Part shown: positions 1-5,640 of the stretch, piece by piece
Numbering within the stretch: position 1 is the first letter of the stretch
How the letters are laid out: the number at the start of each line of letters is the position of its first letter
Assembly: GCF_000720255.1 (NCBI RefSeq)
Contig: NZ_JOJE01000076.1
Coordinates: 1-16,694, forward strand
DNA length: 16,694 nt
Reading direction: 5' to 3'
From: Streptomyces griseus subsp. griseus
Lineage (GTDB): Bacteria > Actinomycetota > Actinomycetes > Streptomycetales > Streptomycetaceae
Translations under genes and position numbers: made by a program
Notes under the pieces: generated by a model
What the model saw: the letters and a program-made list of their open reading frames with translations, nothing else
Databases searched by the model: none
What the model was told of the DNA's origin: nothing

Positions 1-2
1 GA

Positions 3-65
3 GGCCGAGGCTTCTTCTTCCCCATGCTCTCCATGATGGACATCCTCCCGGGGCAGAACCCCTGA
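3..65 (+). CDS. Possible C-terminal tail of a gene entering from the left edge
   Basis: Frame 3 is open from the window edge to a TGA at 63-65 and gives a 20-residue tail ending in MDILPGQNP. A small stem-loop follows within 10 nt of the stop, which fits a gene end. The fragment is too short to recognise a family, and it could be chance in GC-rich DNA. Confidence 0.3.
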   Translation, partial: GRGFFFPMLSMMDILPGQNP

Positions 66-74
66 TCTCGGATG

Positions 75-88
75 TCCGCCAAAGCGGA
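75..88 (+). terminator. Weak stem-loop after the first stop codon
   Basis: TCCGC (75-79) and GCGGA (84-88) pair around a CAAA loop, 10 nt after the stop at 63-65. A second 6-bp inverted repeat, CCAGGC/GCCTGG, lies at 95-100 and 112-117. There is no T-tract, as is common for actinomycete terminators. The stem is short, so the call is weak. Confidence 0.3.
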
Positions 89-152
89 TCAAGCCCAGGC
101 GTCCGGCAGGAGCCTGGTCACACCCGGGGAGCCGGAGTCGGACATCGCACTC

Positions 153-172
153 GCCTGCCTGCCTGCCTGCCT
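153..172 (+). repeat. Five tandem GCCT tetranucleotides
   Basis: Five perfect copies of GCCT run from 153 to 172. They end two bases before the ribosome binding site AAGGAAAG (175-182) of the small gene starting at 187. The repeat is seen directly. Any effect of copy number on expression would be inference. Confidence 0.9.
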
Positions 173-186
173 GTAAGGAAAGTAGA

Positions 187-483
187 GTGAAAGATCGGTC
201 CGCTCATCTGTGCCCGAACAACGAGGTCGCCATGCAGCCCACGGAAACACCCCCGGACGGGCACGCCGAGGTACGTATCGTCGCGGCCTCCCCCGAGGTC
301 GCCCGTCGCGTCGCGGAGGTTCTCCGCCAGTGCTTCGCCGCCTCCGAGCAGCGCAGCTATCCCGCGGACAGCCAGGGAGGGACCCGCCTCCAGCTCACCG
401 TGGACACCACCCGCCCGGCAGAACCGGCACGGTCCTGGCTGGAGACGAGCCGCTCCTCGGAGGACGACCGCCGACGGAAGTGA
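187..483 (+). CDS. Small conserved-looking hypothetical protein (98 aa)
   Basis: A 98-residue reading frame. The GTG start at 187 has a good ribosome binding site (AAGGAAAG, 175-182) four bases upstream. An in-frame ATG at 232 (MQPTETPPDG) is a possible alternative. The core, roughly residues 27-87, alternates hydrophobic strand and helix: HAEVRIVAASPEVARRVAEV, then a Cys-containing helix end, SYPAD, and a strand around RLQLTVDTTRP followed by ARSWLET. This resembles small uncharacterised proteins I recall from Streptomyces genomes, but I know of no function. There is no signal peptide, membrane segment or metal motif. The tail SSEDDRRRK is charged. No partner gene lies nearby, so it appears to be an orphan; the predicted fold would be a small cytoplasmic alpha/beta domain. 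Confidence 0.65.
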   Translation: MKDRSAHLCPNNEVAMQPTETPPDGHAEVRIVAASPEVARRVAEVLRQCFAASEQRSYPADSQGGTRLQLTVDTTRPAEPARSWLETSRSSEDDRRRK

Positions 484-752
484 GCCGACGTCCAGGAGCG
501 GTCCGTTCGGCCTCTTCGGGGAATAGCGTGAACTCATCACCGGACGGCTGACCTCGCGCAGAGGTGCAGGGATCCGGAGACAGGTTTCGCGCGATGTCCG
601 CTACCACCCCTCATCCCCCGCTACGGGCCGTTCCCTTCAGGGTAGACGCGTAGGCGAGTGCAATCGCAAAGTAGGCGCACCCCGAAAGCGTCACAGGAAC
701 ACGGACCGCATGAGGCGCCGACCGCATCGTGCCCGACAGCGCAGCCGATCTC

Positions 753-794
753 ACGACGAAGCCGCACCGGAGCGCTCCGGTGCGGCTTCGTCGT
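753..794. terminator. Perfect 42-nt palindrome, likely bidirectional terminator
   Basis: The arms 753-773 and 774-794 are exact reverse complements, starting ACGACGAAGCC and ending GGCTTCGTCGT and meeting at AGCGCT. The 21-bp GC-rich stem needs only a 4-base loop at its tip. No T-tract follows, which is usual for actinomycete terminators. It is symmetrical, so it could stop transcription from either side. It lies 270 bp past the small gene ending at 483. Confidence 0.65.
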
Positions 795-1056
795 CTCACG
801 GCTCCGCGCAGAGGTCCCGTCAGGATGGACACCGGCGGGGCCGCACCGTATCACCCGTCTATCACACAGCCATCACCAACTGGGCGGCCCCTCACGGACC
901 AGGAGGCCCTGACCTGGGATTTCACGCCCGTGCTGGACTGGCGTAGACGTCCCTGGACGGTCTCTACAACCTGTGCCAGGTGGTACCCAGGGAGGGACCC
1001 AGGATCAGGACGGGAGCCTCTTCCGGCCCGTCAAAGCGGTATTGCAAAGTGTTCGT

Positions 1057-1088
1057 CACGCTCTCACTCACGTCCTGCACGCTCTCAC
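1057..1088. repeat. Direct repeat CACGCTCTCAC, two copies 21 bp apart
   Basis: CACGCTCTCAC occurs at 1057-1067 and again at 1078-1088, with a related CTCAC unit immediately after. The 21-bp period is two helical turns, so both copies face the same side of the DNA. That is typical of tandem binding sites for a regulator. No convincing gene starts close downstream on the plus strand, so the target is unclear. Confidence 0.4.
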
Positions 1089-1102
1089 ATCTCACACAGG
1101 CC

Positions 1103-1477
1103 CTATGACGCGGGCTGTGAGGATATGAGCTGGATCAGGTGAAAGACCTCGCGGGCGACGTGCGGAAAGAAGATCGGCTGAGAGATCCGGATCTCGCCGA
1201 TCGCGAGTCGTTCAGTGGGCAACAGGACACGCACTGCGGTCAACAACGGCCTGACATCGCTGTGGCTCCTGCCGAACGAGAACTCTCTCGCCATCGATCG
1301 GGCGCCTTGGGCCAGGCTGAACGTCCAGCGATGGCAGGACATGGGCAGTCGGGACGCCTTGCGCGTCTTGGTGACACGGCGTGGCTCGACACCCTTCCGC
1401 GCCGCGATGCGCACGATCCTGCGGCACCACCCGGCACGGCAGCGGTCCGGGACCGCTGGCGTCTGACGGGTAGACAT
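1103..1477 (-). CDS. Possible hypothetical protein (124 aa), strand uncertain
   Basis: The minus frame begins at ATG 1477-1475 (MSTRQTPAVP) inside the inverted repeat at 1469-1489 and ends with TAG at 1103. Third-position GC is high, so something here may code. The plus frame 1215-1466 (GTG start) shares the same third positions. On a hand count of that plus frame, GC is about 64% in first, 58% in second and 84% in third position, which slightly favours the plus strand. Neither frame has a clear ribosome binding site. Basic residues fill the N-terminal half of the minus product, and its C-terminus is hydrophobic (PIFFPHVAREVFHLIQLI). I recognise no family. A decayed gene, possibly from a mobile element, is an alternative. 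Confidence 0.25.
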   Translation of the reverse strand: MSTRQTPAVPDRCRAGWCRRIVRIAARKGVEPRRVTKTRKASRLPMSCHRWTFSLAQGARSMAREFSFGRSHSDVRPLLTAVRVLLPTERLAIGEIRISQPIFFPHVAREVFHLIQLISSQPAS

Positions 1478-1489
1478 ACCATGTCTACC
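1469..1489. promoter_or_regulatory. Operator-like inverted repeat with ATG in both arms
   Basis: GGTAGACAT (1469-1477) and ATGTCTACC (1481-1489) are perfect 9-bp inverted repeats around ACC. Size, symmetry and short spacer fit the operator of a dimeric repressor such as a TetR-type protein; that assignment is inference. Each arm provides an ATG followed by TCT ACC, so candidate frames start divergently inside the site: 1477 leftward and 1481 rightward. A repressor bound here would block both. No regulator gene lies next to it. Confidence 0.5.
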
Positions 1490-1540
1490 GAGGGATCAAT
1501 CGGCAGATCGCTGTGCAAAAAGGGATGCACGCCCAGTTGA
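1481..1540 (+). CDS. Speculative 19-residue micro-ORF with a Ser/Cys/Thr-rich tail
   Basis: The ATG inside the inverted repeat opens a frame encoding MSTEGSIGRSLCKKGCTPS, with TGA at 1538-1540. The C-terminal SLCKKGCTPS loosely resembles the SLCxxGC segment of nisin-group lantibiotics. However, there is no leader peptide, no ribosome binding site, and no lanthionine-forming enzyme in the window. The same frame is open upstream to 1139. I list it because of its composition and position. Chance is the likelier explanation. Confidence 0.12.
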   Translation: MSTEGSIGRSLCKKGCTPS

Positions 1541-1579
1541 AAGGCTGCTTTCATCCCTGCACGCCCGTTGACACGGGCG
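1521..1579. repeat. Twin-hairpin element with repeated GCACGCCC
   Basis: GCACGCCC occurs at 1527-1534 and 1559-1566, each followed by a GTTGA sequence. Stem one is TGAAAG/CTTTCA at 1538-1543 and 1548-1553 with loop GCTG. Stem two is CGCCCGT/ACGGGCG at 1562-1568 and 1573-1579 with loop TGAC. AGGGATG (1521-1527) and CATCCCT (1552-1558) give a competing pairing. The alternatives could suit a terminator, a small RNA or the end of a mobile element. None is proven. Confidence 0.4.
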
Positions 1580-1952
1580 GGGTGAGTGCCGCAACTTCAT
1601 GCGTGACATCCGGCACACGCGGCTCAGGGGTCTCCGAGAAGTCCAGGAGCCGAAAGGTTCACGCGGCGGTGCTGCCGTACGGGAACGGAGTTGAGGACAT
1701 GCCGTCGGGAAACTGCTCCGCCAGGAGCCCCCTGGGGTCCGCGGACCCCGTCGCCCTTCGCAGCCGGTGACGCGCTCCAACTACCCGTTTCACCGCGGAC
1801 ATCCCCGCCCGCACGCCGTGACGCCGAGTCAACCGCCCGCCGCCCGCGTCCGGTTCGGGGCGTGTCGCATACGGCGCACTCCCGCCAGCGGGGTGCGCCC
1901 CCTGGTCACCGGCCCTGGTCTCCCACCACAGCTCTGACGGAGGTAGTACCCC
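1541..1952 (+). promoter_or_regulatory. Upstream region of the fucosidase gene
   Basis: No gene is supported here. GGGGTCCG/CGGACCCC forms a perfect 16-nt palindrome at 1734-1749. It is preceded by CCAGG/CCTGG at 1721-1725 and 1731-1735. Close to the gene, CCAG plus GGGG (1885-1893, one bulged C) pairs with CCCC plus CTGG (1898-1905) around TGCG, a stable hairpin about 48 nt before the start codon. The first may be an operator and the second a leader hairpin or attenuator. I found no convincing -35/-10 pair. Confidence 0.35.
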
Positions 1953-4175
1953 ATGATCAACAGACGCCAGTTCCTGGCGAGCGCCACGGGTGTCGCGGCG
2001 GCAGCGGCCGCAGGCAACGTCCTCGCCGCCGGCACCGCCCGGGCCGCGACCACGTACACCCCCACGTGGGCCTCGGTCGACCAGCACACCGCGGCTCCCG
2101 AGTGGTTCAAGGACGCCAAGTTCGGTATCTACTACCACTGGGGCGTCTTCAGCGTGCCCGCCTACGACAGCGAGTGGTACCCGCGCTTCATGTACGTCAG
2201 CGGGAGCAAGGCCAACGCCCACCACATCGCCACGTACGGCGACCCGTCGGCCTGGCCGTACCACAACTTCATCAACGGTGCGAACGACCTGAACGGCAAC
2301 TTCACCAAGTTCGCGCCGAAGCTGAAGTCCGCGGGCGGGAACTTCGACCCGGACGAGTGGGCGCAGCTCTTCGTCGACGCCGGCGCCCGGTTCGCCGGCC
2401 CGGTCGCCGAGCACCACGACGGATTCTCCATGTGGAACAGCTCGGTCAACGAGTGGAACTCGGCCGCCAAGGGCCCTCAGCTCAACCTCCTCCAGTTGTT
2501 CACGGACTCCATCCGCGCCAAGGGGCTGAAGCTCCTGGTGTCCATGCACCACGCGTTCAACTTCAACGGCTTCTACGACCACGTACCCGCGCAGTCCGAC
2601 CCGAGCCTGCAGAAGCTCTACGGGCAGTTGGGCACCGCGGCCGAGAACCAGCTGTGGTACGACAAGCTCAAGGAGGTCATCGACCTCGCCAAGCCCGACA
2701 TCATCTGGCAGGACTTCGACCTCGGCAAGGTCGACCAGACGCAGCGGCTGAACTTCCTGTCGTACTACTACAACCAGGCCGAGGCGTGGGGCCGCGAAGT
2801 CGTCGCCACCTTCAAGGACGGCTTGAACAGCCACGGCGAGGTCTTCGACTACGAGCGCGGCGGCCCCGGGGACATCACCGCCCCCTACTGGCTCACCGAC
2901 GACAGCATCTCCAGCTCCAGTTGGTGCTACACGAACGGCATCGGCTACTACAGCACCCAGCAGATGCTGCACTCACTGATCGACCGGGTCAGCAAGAACG
3001 GCAACATGCTGCTCAACATCGCCCCGATGGCGGACGGCACGATCCCCCAGGCCCAGAAGGACATCCTCCTCGGCATCGGCGACTACCTGAAGCGCTTCGG
3101 CGAGTCGGTCTACTCGACCCGGGCCTGGACCACGTACGGCGAAGGTCCCACGCACATGGGCGGCGGCGCCTTCACCGCCCCGAAGGTCGGCACGGCGCAG
3201 GACATCCGCTTCACGCGGAACAAGAACAACACCGTCCTGTACGCCACCGTCCTCGGCTGGCCGGGCAGCACACTGACGATATCGTCGCTCAACTCGGCCA
3301 GGATCAACGTCAGTTCGCTGACCTCGGCGAAGCTGCTGAACTCCACCGCCGGCACGTACACCAACCTGCCCGCCCCCACGCAGGACTCGGCCGGGCTGCA
3401 CGTGACCCTGCCGTCGTCGTCGGCGCCGTTCTCCGCCCTCGCCTACGTCGTGAAGCTGACCTTCTCCGGCCCGATCCCGGCCCTGAAGCCGCTGTCCGGG
3501 GCCGTGGTCTACCAGGACGTCAACTACCTGGGTGGCTCCTCCGTGCTCCAGGTCGGCACCTACAACGCCGACCAGCTGGCGCTCGCCGGCCTGCCCAGCC
3601 GCAGCCTGTCCTCGCTGAAGCTGGCCCCCGGCTATCAGATCATCGCCTACTCCGGTGACAACTTCACCGGTACCGCCTGGACCTTCTCCACCGACAACGC
3701 CGACCTGCGCGGCAGCGGCAACAACGACGCCGTCGTGTCGATGAAGGTGCAGCTCAACCCCTCGGCGTGGTTCAAGATCACCAACGTCACCGACGGGCTC
3801 GTGCTGGACAGCGGCGGGAATGTCCCCAGCGGCTCCAACCTCAAGCAGTGGACCTGGAACGGCAGCACCAACCTGCAGTGGCAGGCCGTCGAGCTCGGCA
3901 CCGGCTACTACAAGCTGGTCAACCGCGCCAACGGCATGGTCGCCGACGGCGGCGGCGCCACCACGAACGGCTCCCCCGCACTGGAGGCGACCTGGACCGG
4001 TGCCAACAGCCAGCAGTGGCAGCTCAGGTACCAGGGCGGCAACAGGTACTGGATCCGCAACCGCGCCACCGGCCTCGTCCTCGACGGCGGCGGCGACGTG
4101 CCCTCGGGCTCCGTGACCAAGCAGTGGTCCGGGAACAGCAGCACCAACGTGCAGTGGACCTTCACCGCGGTCTGA
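1953..4175 (+). CDS. Secreted GH29 alpha-L-fucosidase with crystallin-like and ricin-type domains
   Basis: A 740-residue protein expected to release L-fucose from glycans outside the cell. GGAGG at 1939-1943 supports the ATG start. The N-terminus (NRRQFLAS, then an Ala-rich stretch ending near TARAA, residue 32) is a Tat signal. The GH29 barrel spans about residues 35-390: YYHWG at 61-64, EHHDGF at 153-158, probable nucleophile D254 in IIWQDFD, and candidate acid/base E301 in DYERGG. A beta-sandwich follows to about 505. Residues 515-598 look like a beta/gamma-crystallin domain (VVYQDVNYLGG and IIAYSGDNFTG repeats). Residues 604-740 form a ricin B/CBM13-type lectin domain with QxW-like repeats at 642-644, 688-690 and 734-736. 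The gene stands alone on the plus strand and is probably monocistronic. The family call is firm; the acid/base residue is tentative. Confidence 0.93.
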   Translation: MINRRQFLASATGVAAAAAAGNVLAAGTARAATTYTPTWASVDQHTAAPEWFKDAKFGIYYHWGVFSVPAYDSEWYPRFMYVSGSKANAHHIATYGDPSAWPYHNFINGANDLNGNFTKFAPKLKSAGGNFDPDEWAQLFVDAGARFAGPVAEHHDGFSMWNSSVNEWNSAAKGPQLNLLQLFTDSIRAKGLKLLVSMHHAFNFNGFYDHVPAQSDPSLQKLYGQLGTAAENQLWYDKLKEVIDLAKPDIIWQDFDLGKVDQTQRLNFLSYYYNQAEAWGREVVATFKDGLNSHGEVFDYERGGPGDITAPYWLTDDSISSSSWCYTNGIGYYSTQQMLHSLIDRVSKNGNMLLNIAPMADGTIPQAQKDILLGIGDYLKRFGESVYSTRAWTTYGEGPTHMGGGAFTAPKVGTAQDIRFTRNKNNTVLYATVLGWPGSTLTISSLNSARINVSSLTSAKLLNSTAGTYTNLPAPTQDSAGLHVTLPSSSAPFSALAYVVKLTFSGPIPALKPLSGAVVYQDVNYLGGSSVLQVGTYNADQLALAGLPSRSLSSLKLAPGYQIIAYSGDNFTGTAWTFSTDNADLRGSGNNDAVVSMKVQLNPSAWFKITNVTDGLVLDSGGNVPSGSNLKQWTWNGSTNLQWQAVELGTGYYKLVNRANGMVADGGGATTNGSPALEATWTGANSQQWQLRYQGGNRYWIRNRATGLVLDGGGDVPSGSVTKQWSGNSSTNVQWTFTAV

Positions 4176-4200
4176 GCGGGTAGGAAGGGCGGGGGCCGGG

Positions 4201-4220
4201 GCAGCCGCTCCGGCCGCTGC
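4201..4220 (+). terminator. Stem-loop after the fucosidase gene
   Basis: GCAGC (4201-4205) pairs with GCTGC (4216-4220). After one C-C mismatch, two further pairs close a TCCG loop. It lies 25 nt after the stop codon in the gap between convergent genes. There is no T-tract. Confidence 0.45.
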
Positions 4221-4309
4221 AGCACCCCTATTGAGACACGCCCTGTGGCTCGGTGACATCCGGTCAGATGGGTCTCATAAGAGGAGCTCTGCCGATTTCT
4301 CTGTCAAGT

Positions 4310-5581
4310 TCAGCGTGTTGAAGAGCCTCGCCCTTCGGGCGAGGCGATGAAGCTGTGACGGCCTCGTCCTGGGGCACCCATCCGGCTGTCCGGTCGGTCG
4401 GGCCGCTTGGCGGTTGTCGCGGCGAGGATCGTGGAGGCCACCAGGGCAAGTGTCACCAGGGCGGCTCCCGACAGCGTGAAGGCGGCCTTCACTCCGACCA
4501 GGGAGATGGTCGTCGACGCGATGAACGGGGAGACGGCGAGGGCGCCGGCGATGCCGGCCTCCCACAGACCGAGGGCCTTGGCGAGGTGGCTGTCCGGGAT
4601 GCGTTGTTGTACCAGGGCGATCAGTGGGATGTCGGTCAGCGCTGAGGCGAGCCCTGTCAGCGCGAGCAGAGCGGCTGCCATGACAGGAGAGGTGGCCAGG
4701 CCCAGCGGAAGTCGGAAGATACCCAGCAGGGCCCAGGCGAGTAGGGCGGCCAGGGCGAGTCTGCGGATCGCAATCCTGGAAAGGAGGAGGGCTCCGGCAA
4801 CCTCCGCCAGCCCGGCGATGCCCAGCAGCAGTCCGTATTGGCCGCCCTGCCCCACCAGGGCCACCAGGCCGACCGTCAGGAAACCGCTGGTGAGGGTGAG
4901 AGCGAGGACGAAGGTCACGATCACCAGCAGTACGTCCGGCTCGGACCGCACTGCTCTGAGGCCCGCCGCCAGGTCGGAGCGAAGCCCGGTCGGGCGGCCG
5001 CGGTGGGCGGGAGCGCGGACCCGGAGGGCGGCGACGGCGGCGGCCGAGAGCAGAAAGGTCAGTCCGTTGAGTGCCACAGCGGTCGTCAGGGAAGCAACGG
5101 CCAGCACTGGCGCGAGTACGAGCGGACCTACGAAAAAGGCGGCACGGAAGGCTACTTGGAGCAGTCCGTTGGCCTGCTGCAGAAGAGCGGGCGGCACGAT
5201 CTGCGGCACGATGGCGTTGCGGGCGGGAGCGAAAGGGGCCCCGACCAGGGCCAGCAGCGCTGTCGCTGCCACCAGCACGGTCAAGTTCATCGATCCGAAC
5301 GCGAACATTCCCACGGCGACAGCCACCAGCGCCGCCCGGAGAATGTCCGTGAGGATCATCAGACGTCGTCGGTCGTAGCGGTCGGCGTAGGAAGCGGCAA
5401 CGAATGTCGCCAGAAATGCCGGCGCGTACGCGGCCACGGTGACCAGCGCCACCGCCGCCGGATCATGGGTGAGCGACCAGGCCAGCCAGGCGGTGGTAGC
5501 GGTGAACATGCCGTCACCGAAACGTGAAATGCCCTGACCGGCGAACAGAAGCAGGAAGTTCCGGTCCTTCAGGAGTGTCAT
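4310..5581 (-). CDS. MFS multidrug-type efflux transporter
   Basis: A major facilitator of about 423 residues, starting at ATG 5581-5579 (MTLLKDRNFLLLFAGQG). The frame is open further upstream, but this start follows AGGGG at a usual distance and begins with the N-terminus typical of the family. It has about 12 hydrophobic segments. The cytoplasmic loop motif DRYDRRR lies after the second helix (residues 67-73). It probably exports a drug or toxic metabolite by proton antiport; the substrate is unknown. The start lies 52 nt after the ArsR-type regulator gene on the same strand, so the two are probably cotranscribed and this pump is likely that regulator's target. The last 25 or so residues (MGAPGRGRHSFIASPEGRGSSTR) are hydrophilic, and the terminator-like hairpin at 4325-4345 lies inside them, suggesting a recent C-terminal extension. 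Confidence 0.88.
   Translation of the reverse strand: MTLLKDRNFLLLFAGQGISRFGDGMFTATTAWLAWSLTHDPAAVALVTVAAYAPAFLATFVAASYADRYDRRRLMILTDILRAALVAVAVGMFAFGSMNLTVLVAATALLALVGAPFAPARNAIVPQIVPPALLQQANGLLQVAFRAAFFVGPLVLAPVLAVASLTTAVALNGLTFLLSAAAVAALRVRAPAHRGRPTGLRSDLAAGLRAVRSEPDVLLVIVTFVLALTLTSGFLTVGLVALVGQGGQYGLLLGIAGLAEVAGALLLSRIAIRRLALAALLAWALLGIFRLPLGLATSPVMAAALLALTGLASALTDIPLIALVQQRIPDSHLAKALGLWEAGIAGALAVSPFIASTTISLVGVKAAFTLSGAALVTLALVASTILAATTAKRPDRPDSRMGAPGRGRHSFIASPEGRGSSTR
4325..4345 (-). terminator. Hairpin overlapping the 3' end of the MFS gene
   Basis: GCCTCGCCC (4325-4333) and GGGCGAGGC (4337-4345) form a perfect 9-bp stem with a very short loop. It lies 13 nt before the stop of the leftward MFS gene, so it is coding as read. 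It could terminate either that gene or the converging fucosidase transcript. Confidence 0.5.
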
Positions 5582-5609
5582 GCCCCTACTGTCGGAACGA
5601 GCGACGCAC

Positions 5610-5640
5610 TTGATCAACTGATTGAGAATGACGCTAATCA
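5610..5640. promoter_or_regulatory. Candidate operator between regulator and MFS gene
   Basis: The short gap holds the palindrome TTGATCAA (5610-5617) and, next to it, TGATT (5619-5623) with AATCA (5636-5640) as an inverted repeat of 12-nt spacing. The AT-rich patch stands out from its GC-rich surroundings. ArsR-type repressors often bind imperfect inverted repeats of this kind. Binding by the adjacent regulator is inference. The right arm overlaps the regulator's last codons. Confidence 0.35.

Larger units (their letters stand above)
484..1102. other. Gene-poor stretch with a strong palindrome and direct repeats
   Basis: No reading frame here has both convincing codon-position bias and a ribosome binding site. 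The frames present overlap one another on both strands and look like chance GC-rich frames. The stretch contains the 42-nt palindrome at 753-794 and the paired 11-mers at 1057-1088. CGCGCAGAGGT also occurs twice, near 554 and 805. I see no tRNA or other structured RNA that I recognise. Confidence 0.5.

Noticed and set aside
611..912. Overlapping short frames on both strands around 611-912
   Set aside because: They run through the perfect palindrome at 753-794, so parts are reverse-complement copies of each other; none has a ribosome binding site.
1659..2972. Long minus-strand open frame (437 codons) opposite the fucosidase
   Set aside because: It is a high-GC shadow: low-complexity Val/Gly/Asp/Arg-rich product with no domain, opposite a gene with clear GH29 motifs. 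The plus frames at 1691-3658 and 3767-4183 and the minus frame at 2973-4259 are rejected for the same reason.
4407..5527. Plus-strand frames opposite the MFS gene (323 and 229 codons)
   Set aside because: Ala/Arg/Ser-rich or Gln/Arg-rich products without domains; the minus frame has clear membrane helices and an MFS loop motif.
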